This document shows, in pieces, positions 44,018-52,671 of a stretch of DNA of 64,000 bases (within the stretch, counting starts at the first letter, position 1; the number at the start of each line of letters is the position of its first letter). Made by a program: the position numbers and the translations under genes. Below the pieces are notes generated by a model. It was not told the DNA's origin. It did not search any database and worked only from the letters and a program-made list of their open reading frames with translations. Source of the stretch: Ilyomonas sp965214235. Its GTDB lineage: Bacteria; Bacteroidota; Bacteroidia; Chitinophagales; Chitinophagaceae. The stretch lies in NCBI GenBank assembly GCA_965214235.1, contig CBDCBH010000002.1:1302001-1366000 (forward strand), written 5' to 3'.

Positions 44018-45105
44018 ATGAAAATAAAAAAAGTCATTTGCAAAATGTGTTGTGCATTCGTACCGATAATATGGGCGATGTGCTGATGTCAACACCTGCT
44101 ATCAGGGCTTTAAAAGAAACGTACAATTGTAAAATTACGGTGCTCACTTCTTCAATGGGCGGTTTAATTACACCTTTTATAAAGGAAATAGATGACACGA
44201 TTATCGCCAATGTTCCCTGGATAAAAACAGATAAACCGATAGATGAAATCAGCTTTGCTAAATTGGTTCAAACCCTTTCCAGACATGCGTTTGACGCGGC
44301 TGTAATTTTTACAGTATATAGCCAGAATCCATTGCCTGCTGCAATGCTTGCATTCTTATCAGGTATTACTACCAGAGCAGCTTATTGCCGTGAAAATCCA
44401 TATCAGCTTTTAACGCATTGGCTGCCCGATGAAGAACCCTATCATTTTATTCAACATCAGGTTGAACGAGATTTAAAACTGGCGCATTCGTTAAACGCTT
44501 TTACTTCATCACAAAAACTTTCTATCTTTTATAAAAATGAAGCAAAACAAAACGCTGTTGAAAAACTAAAAAAAATTGGCGTTGCGTTACAGCAACCTTT
44601 CATCATTTTCCATCCGGGCGTAAGCGAGGAAAAGCGAAAATATCCAACCGATTTATGGATACAAACGGGTAAAAAGTTATTACAGAATCGTTCACTTCAA
44701 ATTGTAGTTACCGGCTCTTCATCTGAAAGAGAATTGGTAAATCAAATTGCAGTAAATATAAACCTGCGTTGCTTTTCAGCTGCTGGTTTATTTAGCGTTG
44801 AAGAACTGATTGCTGCGATTGATATATCACAACTTCTTCTTTCCGTGAACACTGGCACAGTGCATATTGCAGCCGCATTGGAAAAGCCGGTTGTGGTGTT
44901 GTATGCGCTTACCAATCCGCAGCATACGCCATGGCAAACACGGAATAAAGTGTTGTATTTTTCCGTGAAAGAAACATTAAAAAGTAAGAATGAAATTGTG
45001 CGTTATGTAAACGAAAACATCATGAACCATAACGTTCCTTATCCAACATCAGATGAAGTGATTGATGCAATTCAAACTCTACTTGACAACCAAATATCAT
45101 CTTAA
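44014..45105 (+). CDS. GT9 heptosyltransferase-like glycosyltransferase, second copy
   Basis: A 363-residue GT9 enzyme with the N-terminal block CIRTDNMGDVLMSTPAIRALKETY, the central IIFHPGVSEEKRKYPTDLW, VVTGSSSERELVN and the C-terminal NTGTVHIAAALEKPVVVLYAL. It is distinct in sequence from the GT9 at 37026, so the two probably add successive sugars. Last gene of the rightward operon; its stop overlaps the convergent TPR gene by 4 bp. Confidence 0.9.
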   Translation: MNENKKSHLQNVLCIRTDNMGDVLMSTPAIRALKETYNCKITVLTSSMGGLITPFIKEIDDTIIANVPWIKTDKPIDEISFAKLVQTLSRHAFDAAVIFTVYSQNPLPAAMLAFLSGITTRAAYCRENPYQLLTHWLPDEEPYHFIQHQVERDLKLAHSLNAFTSSQKLSIFYKNEAKQNAVEKLKKIGVALQQPFIIFHPGVSEEKRKYPTDLWIQTGKKLLQNRSLQIVVTGSSSERELVNQIAVNINLRCFSAAGLFSVEELIAAIDISQLLLSVNTGTVHIAAALEKPVVVLYALTNPQHTPWQTRNKVLYFSVKETLKSKNEIVRYVNENIMNHNVPYPTSDEVIDAIQTLLDNQISS

Positions 45106-45413
45106 TAAATTAAGTCCTCATAAGCGCTTTGCAGCTCGTTATAAGCATGGTTATCATTGGCTGTTTTTGCAGCTTTCATTCCTTTTTCATACCAAAAAAT
45201 TGCTGCTTCGGTTTCGCTGTTTCGCTCAAATAATTTGGCTAAATGATAATATGATCCTACATAATCAGCCGACTCATTTAAAATATTAATAAATAAGTTT
45301 TTAGCAGCTTCGTCGTTGCCTTGCTTTATCCATTCCAAAGCCATCGCATGACGTAAAAAATTGTCTTTCGGCGACTCTTCAAGCATCTTTTGTATTTGTT
45401 CAATCCGATTCAT
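45102..45413 (-). CDS. Small tetratricopeptide-like protein
   Basis: A 103-residue all-helical protein. Helices pair as RIEQIQKMLEESP, RHAMALEWIKQGN, EAAKNLFINILN, VGSYYHLAKLFERN, EAAIFWYEKGMKAA and AYNELQSAYEDLI, matching about two and a half TPR repeats. There is no signal peptide. It is convergent with the glycan operon, so no direct role there is shown. TPR units bind protein partners; the partner is unknown. Confidence 0.85.
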   Translation of the reverse strand: MNRIEQIQKMLEESPKDNFLRHAMALEWIKQGNDEAAKNLFINILNESADYVGSYYHLAKLFERNSETEAAIFWYEKGMKAAKTANDNHAYNELQSAYEDLIY

Positions 45414-45505
45414 TTTATAAAATTAAAAACTTCAAATCAGCCATATTACAAGCATCTTTTTTATAGCATTGAATTTGCTAAAGCACCCTTGCAAATGAAC
45501 ATCAA

Positions 45506-46042
45506 ATGAAATGGTTTTTTATTATACTCATCAATTTTATGATTCCATGTTTTGCTTTTGCCCAAAAAGGTAATATGGAACAAAAAGAAGCCATACAAAA
45601 ATTGCGCTGGATGCTTGGAAACTGGACGGGCGCAAGCGTTATAACTGTTGATAACCAAAAGCGAGTTACACATATCAAAGAATTGGTACAGCCTTCCTTA
45701 AATGGAAACATTTTATTAATTACTGTCAGGGCTACTGATGCCGATTCAACCACTAAAAAACAATCGCTTGCCTATACTTCTTTTTCTGTGATTTCTTATG
45801 ATGTAAATAATAAAAAATACCGATGGACAAGCTGGCGAACCAACGGGCGCGATTATGAAGAACAACCTTTTATGGTTGGAGTTCACTCGTTTGAATACAT
45901 AACCCGTGAAGACGGTAAACCTGTTCGTTATAAAGCGGCTTTTGGCAGTAAGGGTGAGTTTGTAGAAACGGGTGAATATCAAAAAAAAGGTTCTTCATGG
46001 GAAGAATTTATAACGATGAAATTGATTAAAAACAAACGATAA
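45506..46042 (+). CDS. Secreted lipocalin/DUF1579-like protein
   Basis: A 178-residue exported protein (signal peptide to FAFAQ). The mature part has an N-terminal LRWMLGNWTGAS block, typical of beta-barrel proteins of the DUF1579/THAP4-nitrobindin-like group, followed by alternating strands (SFSVISYDVNNKKYRW, SFEYITREDGK) and a final KKGSSWEEFITMKL. These barrels bind small hydrophobic ligands or haem; no ligand is indicated. It stands between convergent genes and appears monocistronic. Confidence 0.75.
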   Translation: MKWFFIILINFMIPCFAFAQKGNMEQKEAIQKLRWMLGNWTGASVITVDNQKRVTHIKELVQPSLNGNILLITVRATDADSTTKKQSLAYTSFSVISYDVNNKKYRWTSWRTNGRDYEEQPFMVGVHSFEYITREDGKPVRYKAAFGSKGEFVETGEYQKKGSSWEEFITMKLIKNKR

Positions 46043-46055
46043 CAGTTCAGTGATT

Positions 46056-47216
46056 TTACTTCTCTTTTTTCACTGATCTCCCTTTCTGCAGCGATGGATT
46101 TCCGTATTTATTTTTTACCGAATCTATGGCTTTGTAAAGGTTATTTTTTCTTTCGGCATCATCAAACAAATTGCCTTGCATCGCATCGGAAGTTAAATCG
46201 CTTAACCTTACGCCAATCAATCTTACTTGCCGGTTTTTATTGAATAAAAAATGAAACAATTGTTTAGCAACCGGTATCATTTCATCGTCCTGAAACGTAG
46301 GATTGACGGACGTTTGCCGTGATACGGTTTCAAAATTGCTGTACCTTATTTTCACCGTAATGCAACCTGCCAGTTTATCGTCTTGCCTTAACTCGTAAGC
46401 AATTTTTTCCGTCATGCGTACAATTTCACTTAATAAGAATTCTTCATTATCGGTTGATTCATGGAAAGTGTTTTCGGTTGAGATAGACTTGGCTTCTCTT
46501 TCGTTGCTTACTTCGCCTTCCGAAATACCTTGCGCTTTATACCATAAATCGCTCCCCCATTTTCCTAATTTGTTTTCTATATCTTTTTTTGAATAAAACA
46601 AAATATCGCGGATAAAATGAATGCCCATCTCTTGTAACTGGTGATGTGTTTGCTTGCCTACACCCGGTATTTTATTTACAGTTAGGGCACCTAAAAAATC
46701 TTTCTCCGAACCCGGTTGTATAAATAAATAGCCATTGGGCTTCGCTTCATCGGTTGCAATTTTTGCTACAAGTTTATTGGACGCCAATCCAAACGAAATA
46801 GGCAGTTTTGTAGTGTCTATAATTTCCTGACGAAGATTAATTGTCCATTGAAACACATCAAAGTGGGCATCCATACCTGTGAGGTCGATATAAAATTCAT
46901 CTACCGATGCCTTTTGGAATAACGGCGCACGTGAGGCGATTATATCAGTAACCATTTTTGAATACCGGCTGTACTCGCTATAAGTTCCTTTTACTACAAC
47001 AGCCTGCGGGCACAACTGTATAGCTTTGCCCATTGGCATTGCACTGTGTACGCCGTAGTTCCGCGCTTCGTACGAAGCTGCTGACACTACGCCGCGCTCA
47101 CGGCTTCCGCCAACAATTACAGGCTTTCCCTTGAGTGAGGGATTGTTTACAACTTCCACACTTACGAAGAAAGAATCGAGATCAAAATGTGCAATGTATT
47201 GTTGTTGCGAGGACAT
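46056..47216 (-). CDS. dinB: DNA polymerase IV (Y family)
   Basis: A 386-residue translesion polymerase. I start at MSSQQQYIAHFDLDSFF, the standard N terminus, since 95 residues upstream are not coding-like. Metal ligands lie in HFDLDSFF and in KASVDEFYIDL (Asp-Glu of motif III); the helix-hairpin-helix part is NKIPGVGKQTHHQLQEMG. The little-finger domain begins near SISTENTFHES. The C-terminal beta-clamp peptide is not obvious. It is normally damage-inducible; no LexA box is recognisable. Confidence 0.94.
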   Translation of the reverse strand: MSSQQQYIAHFDLDSFFVSVEVVNNPSLKGKPVIVGGSRERGVVSAASYEARNYGVHSAMPMGKAIQLCPQAVVVKGTYSEYSRYSKMVTDIIASRAPLFQKASVDEFYIDLTGMDAHFDVFQWTINLRQEIIDTTKLPISFGLASNKLVAKIATDEAKPNGYLFIQPGSEKDFLGALTVNKIPGVGKQTHHQLQEMGIHFIRDILFYSKKDIENKLGKWGSDLWYKAQGISEGEVSNEREAKSISTENTFHESTDNEEFLLSEIVRMTEKIAYELRQDDKLAGCITVKIRYSNFETVSRQTSVNPTFQDDEMIPVAKQLFHFLFNKNRQVRLIGVRLSDLTSDAMQGNLFDDAERKNNLYKAIDSVKNKYGNPSLQKGRSVKKEK

Positions 47217-47348
47217 TTTTTTGTTTGAATCCGGAAGGCATGAAGTAAGAAAGATACAATAAAAATATTTTATTTTAATAAAATTATCCTCAAAATATAA
47301 ATCATGTTTTATGATCAAATTGCAGTTTTTGCTTCTTGTTGCTGATAG

Positions 47349-47380
47349 TTGCTTATTGTATTTTACTTCTTCTATCTTCG
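47349..47380 (+). promoter_or_regulatory. Candidate promoter of grpE
   Basis: TTG at 47349-47351, a 21 bp spacer and TATCTTCG at 47373-47380, one base away from TAnnTTTG. The leader would be about 65 nt. Confidence 0.4.
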
Positions 47381-47449
47381 CCTGCCAAAATTTCCTACAA
47401 TACGCATTGGCAGTGAATTTGACTAATAGTAGTAACCAATTAAATTGAG

Positions 47450-48034
47450 ATGACAGAAGAAAAAAACAAAGAGCAAAATGGTGCTTACACAGCAGAAGCA
47501 ACCGATTTTACTATTAATACTGACGAAAATGCAGCCGGTACAACACATTTGAATGAGCCGGTTGAGAACGATACTGAAGTTGAACAACTGAACAACCAAC
47601 TGGCTGAACAGAAAGATAAATACATCCGTTTGCTGGCAGAGTTTGAAAACTTTAAACGCCGTACAGCCAAAGAGCGTATTGAACTGATTCAAACAGCGGG
47701 TAAAGACATTATTGTTTCCTTGCTGGATACGCTGGATGATAGTGATAGGGCAGAAAAACAAATGAAGCAAAGCGGGGATGTGGAACAAATAAAAGAAGGC
47801 GTTCAGCTTGTGTTTAACAAACTGCGCAACACCTTACAAGCAAAGGGTTTGAAGGCCATGGAAAGCAAGCAGCAAGATTTTGATGTTGAAAAACATGAAG
47901 CCATTACCGAAATACCTGCACCTACTAAAGACATGATTGGAAAAGTGTTGGATGAAGTGCAGAAAGGATATTATCTTAACGATAAAATTATCCGCTTTGC
48001 AAAAGTAGTAGTAGGTAAAGCCCCTAATTTATAA
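47450..48034 (+). CDS. grpE: Nucleotide exchange factor GrpE
   Basis: A 194-residue cochaperone that speeds ADP release from DnaK. The first 55 residues are polar and disordered. A long coiled coil (LNNQLAEQKDKYIRLLAEFENFKRRTAKER) leads to a four-helix region and the beta-wing (GKVLDEVQKGYYLNDKIIRFAKVVVGK), all typical. DnaJ follows 95 bp downstream on the same strand, an order conserved in bacteria; dnaK is not in the window. Confidence 0.96.
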   Translation: MTEEKNKEQNGAYTAEATDFTINTDENAAGTTHLNEPVENDTEVEQLNNQLAEQKDKYIRLLAEFENFKRRTAKERIELIQTAGKDIIVSLLDTLDDSDRAEKQMKQSGDVEQIKEGVQLVFNKLRNTLQAKGLKAMESKQQDFDVEKHEAITEIPAPTKDMIGKVLDEVQKGYYLNDKIIRFAKVVVGKAPNL

Positions 48035-48129
48035 AGTGAAGTAAAAACAAAAGCTATATTTATTTTCAATAACACTTTAATTAAACAGCTTTTTTACCCT
48101 TCTTTTGGCGGGTTGAAGCTTTGGTTTTT

Positions 48130-49290
48130 ATGGTAAAAAGAGATTATTACGAAATATTGGGCGTGAGCAAATCCGCATCGGGCGATGAGATAAAAAAAGC
48201 TTATCGCAAAGTGGCAATGCAATATCATCCCGATAGAAACCCCGGCGATAAAAGTGCCGAAGAAAAATTTAAAGAAGCTGCCGAAGCTTATGAAATATTA
48301 AGCGATGCTGATAAAAAAGCGAAGTATGACCGCTTTGGTCATCAGGCATTTGCGCCAGGCATGGGCGGCGGTGGCGGTTTTAGCGGCGGCATGAACATGG
48401 AAGACATATTCAGCCAGTTTGGAGATATTTTTGGCGAAGGCATGTTTGGTAATATGTTCGGTGGCGGTGGTGGCGGCAGAGCCAGCCGTGGCAGAGGATC
48501 TCGCGGAAGCAACCTTCGTGTAAAAATTAAGCTCACGTACGAGGAAATGGCTAAAGGCGTTACCAAAAACATCAAGGTAAAAAAATATGTGCCTTGCCAG
48601 GTTTGTAACGGCACCGGTGCAAAAGATAAAGGCAGCATACAAACCTGTTCAACCTGCCATGGCAGCGGGCAAGTGAAGAAAGTATCGAATACATTTTTAG
48701 GGCAAATGCAAACCGTTAGCACCTGCCCTACTTGCAACGGCGAAGGTTCAACCATAACGGCAAAATGCAACAATTGTAAAGGTGAAGGCAGAGTATATAA
48801 TGAAGAAGCCATTAGCATTGATATACCTGCCGGCGTGCAGGAAGGAATGCAGTTGAGCATGAGCGGCAAAGGCAATGCCGGCGAGCGAGGCGGCGCACCT
48901 GGCGATTTGCTGATTTTGATTGAAGAAGAAGCGCATAAGGAACTGCACCGCGATGGTTTAAATGTAGCTTTTGAATTACACATTACTTTTCCGGAAGCGG
49001 CATTTGGAACGAATGCAGAAGTGCCCACCATTGATGGCAGAGCGAAGATTAAAATACCACCGGGAACGCAGAGCGGAAAGATATTTCGTTTAAAAGGCAA
49101 AGGATTTCCTGAAGTGCAGGGTTATCAGCGCGGCGACCAGTTAATTCACGTAAATGTTTGGACACCGCAAAACCTAACGTCAGAAGAAAAAAATATGCTG
49201 GAGAAATTAAATAACAGCCCCAATTTTAAACCGCAGCCCAGTAAAAGCGAAAAAAACTTTTTTGATAGAGTGAAGGAAGTTTTCACTTAA
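48130..49290 (+). CDS. dnaJ: Chaperone protein DnaJ
   Basis: A 386-residue type I J-protein. I use ATG at 48130 (VKRDYYEILGVSKSA) rather than an in-frame TTG three codons earlier. The J domain carries the HPD motif in MQYHPDRNPG. A Gly-rich linker (residues about 75-120) follows. Four CxxCxGxG zinc motifs appear (CQVCNGTG, CSTCHGSG, CPTCNGEG, CNNCKGEG). The C-terminal substrate-binding domains end near FDRVKEVF. It stimulates DnaK ATPase and holds unfolded clients. Confidence 0.97.
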   Translation: MVKRDYYEILGVSKSASGDEIKKAYRKVAMQYHPDRNPGDKSAEEKFKEAAEAYEILSDADKKAKYDRFGHQAFAPGMGGGGGFSGGMNMEDIFSQFGDIFGEGMFGNMFGGGGGGRASRGRGSRGSNLRVKIKLTYEEMAKGVTKNIKVKKYVPCQVCNGTGAKDKGSIQTCSTCHGSGQVKKVSNTFLGQMQTVSTCPTCNGEGSTITAKCNNCKGEGRVYNEEAISIDIPAGVQEGMQLSMSGKGNAGERGGAPGDLLILIEEEAHKELHRDGLNVAFELHITFPEAAFGTNAEVPTIDGRAKIKIPPGTQSGKIFRLKGKGFPEVQGYQRGDQLIHVNVWTPQNLTSEEKNMLEKLNNSPNFKPQPSKSEKNFFDRVKEVFT

Positions 49291-49295
49291 AATAC

Positions 49296-49333
49296 AAAAC
49301 AAAAGCCGGTTTCTTTACTCTGGCTTTTGTTTT
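49296..49333. terminator. Intrinsic terminator after dnaJ
   Basis: 12-bp perfect stem: 49296-49307 (AAAACAAAAGCC) with 49322-49333 (GGCTTTTGTTTT), 14-base loop, T-rich tail. It can also act on the convergent ypdA gene. Confidence 0.88.
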
Positions 49334-49371
49334 TATTGCTTTTTATTTCTTACCAAAATAAAACCAACCCG

Positions 49372-50352
49372 CTAAACCATTACCCATTCGCGTTTTTCAA
49401 CAATGGCTTTTACAATTTTATCCGCATGTTCACGAGAGTTTTCAATAAACCAAATATGCGTATCCATACCGCCACAAACAACACCGGCAAGATAAATGCC
49501 CGGCACATTGGTTTCCATTGTATCTTGGTTGTAAGCAGGGCATAGCTTTTCGTTATCAGATAAGATAATCCCAAAGTTGCGAAGCATTGTAAAGTTTGGA
49601 TGATAGCCTGTCATCGCCAGCACCCAATCGTTATCAACAGTTACCAAACCTTCCGGCGTTGCAATATCAACTTCTTCTTCTTTTATTTCAAGTAATGAAC
49701 TGTGAAAATAAGCTTTGATGCTGCCTTCTTTAATGCGATTTTCAATATCTGGTTTTATCCAGTATTTTACATTTCCAACTTCGCCGCCCCGAATAACCAT
49801 TGTAACGTCTGCACCTCTGCGCCAGGTTTCTAACGCTGCATCAACCGCACTGTTATTAGCCCCAACAACCAGCACTTTTTGGTAAGCATAAAAATGCGGC
49901 TCTTTATAATAATGTTTCACTTTGGGCAGGTATTCGCCAGGAATATTCATCATCACTGGAACATCGTAAAAACCGGTTGAAATCACCACATTTTCGGCTT
50001 CATACTTTGCTTTGGATGTAATAATAATAAAATGATGTTCTTCCCTCTTTTCAACCGATTTTACTTCTTCAAACAACTTTATTTTTAAATTGAAAAACTG
50101 TTTTACTCTTCGATAATATTCGATGGCTTCCTGCCTGCCGGGTTTTGCGTTTAAACTCATAAAAGGCACGCCGCCAATTTCAAGCCTTTCCGAAGTAGAA
50201 AAGAAAGTCATGAACAAAGGATAGTTGAATAAGCTGTTCACCAGCGCTCCTTTTTCGATAATGATGTAACTCAAGCCTTTTTCTTTTGCTGCAATTCCAC
50301 ACGCCAAACCAATAGGACCGCCGCCTATAATTAATACATCGTACTTGCTCAT
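49372..50352 (-). CDS. YpdA-like bacillithiol-disulfide reductase (Bdr)
   Basis: A 326-residue flavoprotein of the YpdA group, which reduces oxidised bacillithiol with NADPH. I start at MSKYDVLIIGGGPIG (FAD GxGxxG). The NADPH-binding motif is VLVVGANNSAVDAAL. A C-terminal GIYLAGVVCGGMDT segment is typical. There is no CxxC redox pair; the family instead uses a conserved Cys near the FAD motif, seen here as LACGIAA. It implies that the organism makes bacillithiol, whose synthesis genes are not in this window. An exact TAnnTTTG sits 6 bp before the ATG. Confidence 0.9.
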   Translation of the reverse strand: MSKYDVLIIGGGPIGLACGIAAKEKGLSYIIIEKGALVNSLFNYPLFMTFFSTSERLEIGGVPFMSLNAKPGRQEAIEYYRRVKQFFNLKIKLFEEVKSVEKREEHHFIIITSKAKYEAENVVISTGFYDVPVMMNIPGEYLPKVKHYYKEPHFYAYQKVLVVGANNSAVDAALETWRRGADVTMVIRGGEVGNVKYWIKPDIENRIKEGSIKAYFHSSLLEIKEEEVDIATPEGLVTVDNDWVLAMTGYHPNFTMLRNFGIILSDNEKLCPAYNQDTMETNVPGIYLAGVVCGGMDTHIWFIENSREHADKIVKAIVEKREWVMV

Positions 50353-50358
50353 AACTTC

Positions 50359-50366
50359 AAAGTTAC
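50359..50366 (-). promoter_or_regulatory. Promoter -7 element of the ypdA-like gene, next to its ATG
   Basis: TAACTTTG on the minus strand, ending 6 bp before the start codon; implies little or no leader. Confidence 0.4.
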
Positions 50367-50384
50367 AGTAAAACAAAACTGAAA

Positions 50385-50855
50385 TTATGTTGCAGTTTGC
50401 AACTCCATTTGAATGTTGGCTCTTGAGTAATCGGTTGCCTCCAAAGGCACTTCTTTAAAGCCGAATTTTGTGTATAAACTGATGGCAGGTTTAAGGGAAC
50501 GATTAGAAAGTATGATAATTTTAGAAGCGTTTTTTTCTTTGGCAAAACGAATACAAGCCTCCATTAAAAGATTGCTGAAACCCTTGCCCTGATAGGCTTC
50601 TGTTACAGCCATCTTGATTAACTCGAAACTATGCTCATCCCATTTTTGCATGGCTGCTGTGCCTACAATTTCATCATCGAGTAAGCAGAAAAAAATTTCA
50701 CCGCCGGCCGACACAATAACTTCTTCAATGTTATCAAAAACAAACGTATCGTGTGGTTCTACGGTAAAATATTTTTGTAACCATTCAATATTCAGGTCTA
50801 TAAATTTTTGTTTGTAATTAGGATGATATCTTACGATATGAACATTGTTCATCAA
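50385..50855 (-). CDS. GNAT family N-acetyltransferase
   Basis: A 156-residue acetyltransferase. The acetyl-CoA loop is YQGKGFSNLLMEACI (Q-x-x-G-x-G/A type), preceded by the strand FELIKMAVTEAYQ, with the C-terminal PAISLYTKFGFKEVPL. It is a single domain. Its substrate is unknown. It lies 32 bp upstream of the ypdA-like start on the same strand, but the latter has its own promoter-like element. Confidence 0.9.
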   Translation of the reverse strand: MMNNVHIVRYHPNYKQKFIDLNIEWLQKYFTVEPHDTFVFDNIEEVIVSAGGEIFFCLLDDEIVGTAAMQKWDEHSFELIKMAVTEAYQGKGFSNLLMEACIRFAKEKNASKIIILSNRSLKPAISLYTKFGFKEVPLEATDYSRANIQMELQTAT

Positions 50856-50905
50856 ACAAAATTATAACATCAATGCACAGCATGATTAAAAATTGGAGTA
50901 AAAAC

Positions 50906-50937
50906 AAACCGATAAAATTTTAAAATCTTATCGGTTT
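50906..50937 (-). terminator. Intrinsic terminator of the lactonase-fold gene
   Basis: 10-bp perfect stem AAACCGATAA / TTATCGGTTT with an AT-rich loop, followed on the minus strand by TTTGTTTTTAC. It starts 27 bp after the stop codon. Confidence 0.88.
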
Positions 50938-50963
50938 ACCGTAAAGCCCAAAGAACTTATAAT

Positions 50964-52082
50964 TTATTTTGTTGGCATCATTTTTAAACACACCGGCTGG
51001 TCAATATCAATTTTAAAACCGGCATCCGTTAATAAACCATAGTTTTTATTGATGACATAAAACTGAACCACATTACTATCACGGCAAGCCACCAGCAAAA
51101 AGCGTCCGGTAGGATCAACCATAAAATTGCGAGGATGCGCACCCACCGGCTGATGCCCAACCAGCACCAGTTTGCCATCGGTACCAGGCTTATAAATAGT
51201 AATGTCGTTGGCTTTACCACGATTGGATGCATATAAAAATTTTCCGTCCGGCGTAAGATGTATATCGGCACTGCCCCGATTATTTTTATCACCGGCATCA
51301 GTGGAAACAATTGTTTGAATTTCGGTTAATTTATCATTGTTGTAAGCATAGGCTGTTACCATGCCGGAAAGTTCATTCAGCAGATACATAAATTTGCCAT
51401 TTGGGCTAAAGGCAAGGTGGCGCGGACCCGAACCATCAGGCAGTTCAATATATGCCGGATCGGTTGCTGTAAGCGGTGAAGCAGCATTGTTAGCATCGAA
51501 GCTATACGAGTAAAGTCTGTCATTACCTAAATCAGGCACATACACAAATTTTTCATCCGGCGAAAACATAGCGCAATGTGGATGCGGTTGTTCCTGCCGT
51601 GTAACGTTCACGCCATAACCTTCGTGTGCAAGTGTTTGTACAGAAGCCTGTAACGCACCGCCCTCGCCAGTTTTAAATACGCTTACATTGCCGCCGCCAT
51701 AATTGGCCGTTACAACATATTTGCCCGTAGCATCAACCGAAATATAAGCCGGTCCATCACCGCTGGTTTGCGAATTGATCAAATGCAACTCGCCTTTTTG
51801 TTTATCAAAACTAAATGCACTTGCAACGCTTTTATCGTTGTTTTCACTTACTGCATACACATATTTCTGATCTTTAGAAATGGCAAGATAAGATGGATTA
51901 TCAGCTGCAATTTTACCTGCAGCAGTTACTTCACCTTTATTAGGATTGAACTTATAAACATAAATGCCTTCGCTCTTGCTGGGCGCTTTTGTATAAGTGC
52001 CAATCAATAAATAAAAAATAGGATTTTGTGCAAACAACGTCATAGTAATAAGAAGCGAAATAAAAGTAAGAAAACAACGCAT
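50964..52082 (-). CDS. Secreted lactonase-family seven-bladed propeller (Pgl-like)
   Basis: A 372-residue exported protein. I start at MRCFLTFISLLI because it gives a signal peptide ending LFAQN. The mature part is the lactonase/6-phosphogluconolactonase (YbhE-type) beta-propeller, seen in repeats such as LAISKDQKYVYAVSE, ISVDATGKYVVTANYGGGNVSVF, FSPDEKFVYVPDLGNDRLYSY, LAFSPNGKFMYLLNE, LTPDGKFLYASNRG and VDPTGRFLLVACRD. YbhE acts in the cytoplasm on 6-phosphogluconolactone; an exported copy must use another lactone, so the substrate is open. Confidence 0.88.
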   Translation of the reverse strand: MRCFLTFISLLITMTLFAQNPIFYLLIGTYTKAPSKSEGIYVYKFNPNKGEVTAAGKIAADNPSYLAISKDQKYVYAVSENNDKSVASAFSFDKQKGELHLINSQTSGDGPAYISVDATGKYVVTANYGGGNVSVFKTGEGGALQASVQTLAHEGYGVNVTRQEQPHPHCAMFSPDEKFVYVPDLGNDRLYSYSFDANNAASPLTATDPAYIELPDGSGPRHLAFSPNGKFMYLLNELSGMVTAYAYNNDKLTEIQTIVSTDAGDKNNRGSADIHLTPDGKFLYASNRGKANDITIYKPGTDGKLVLVGHQPVGAHPRNFMVDPTGRFLLVACRDSNVVQFYVINKNYGLLTDAGFKIDIDQPVCLKMMPTK

Positions 52083-52136
52083 AGGTTTATAAATATTTGA
52101 AAAGCAAGATAAGGAACGCAATGCAAAAGAAAACAA

Positions 52137-52279
52137 AATACAATGGAATGAAGCACTGATAAAACGGATTTAAAAATAGGTTCATCATGTTAATAGTTAT
52201 TCAGATTTTTCGCCTATTCTTTCTTTTAAGCCATTTTTATTTATGTACAACATCGGTTATCTCTTTTCTATAAAATAAA
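52137..52279. other. AT-rich intergenic stretch, nothing recognised
   Basis: Between the lactonase-fold gene start and the RRM gene terminator. It contains no ORF I can support and no clear promoter element. Confidence 0.4.
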
Positions 52280-52307
52280 AAAAGAGTTCAACATGTTGAA
52301 CTCTTTT
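52280..52307. terminator. Terminator of the RRM gene: 28-bp perfect palindrome
   Basis: A full palindrome centred on ACATGT, with AAAAGAGTTCAA and TTGAACTCTTTT arms and flanking A/T tracts. It lies 22 bp after the RRM stop. Confidence 0.9.
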
Positions 52308-52329
52308 ATAAAAGGATTGCAGGAGAAAA

Positions 52330-52671
52330 TTACCATCTTCCGCCACCGCCGCCGCTGTTACCGCCGCGTCTGTTACCGCCACCGCCGTAACCACCGCCGC
52401 TGTTTCCACCACCGCCACCAGTTCTTTCTTCGCGGGGTTTAGCAACTGTAACGCGAATGTTTCTGCCTTCTACAGAAGCACCATCTAATTCGCTGATAGC
52501 TTTCTGTGAAGCAGCTTCATCCGACATTTCAACAAAACCGAAACCACGGCTGCGCTGTGTCATTTTGTCCATAACTACTCTGGCTGAAGTAACTTCGCCA
52601 TACTCTTCAAAAAAACCTCTTAAGTCATCATCCTGTACGTTGAAGCTTAAGTTTGAAACATAAATGTTCAT
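52330..52671 (-). CDS. RRM-domain RNA-binding protein with Gly-rich tail
   Basis: A 113-residue protein starting MNIYVSNLSF. It is one RNA-recognition motif (RNP2 IYVSNL, RNP1 RGFGFVEM) and a tail rich in Gly, Arg, Asn (GGGGNSGGGYGGGG and similar) that adds non-specific RNA binding. Similar small RRM proteins of Bacteroidota and cyanobacteria respond to cold and often act as global RNA chaperones. A TATATTTG element 130 bp upstream implies a long 5' leader. Because RRM genes are often regulated at the mRNA level, the leader may matter. Confidence 0.95.
   Translation of the reverse strand: MNIYVSNLSFNVQDDDLRGFFEEYGEVTSARVVMDKMTQRSRGFGFVEMSDEAASQKAISELDGASVEGRNIRVTVAKPREERTGGGGGNSGGGYGGGGNRRGGNSGGGGGRW

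Noticed and set aside
47423..47788. 121-residue minus-strand open frame over grpE
   Set aside because: Antisense to grpE, Phe/Cys rich and without family features.
48342..49100. 252-residue open frame on the minus strand inside dnaJ
   Set aside because: It is antisense to a certain dnaJ gene with all zinc motifs, and its composition (Pro, Ser and Leu rich) is that of a reverse-frame shadow.
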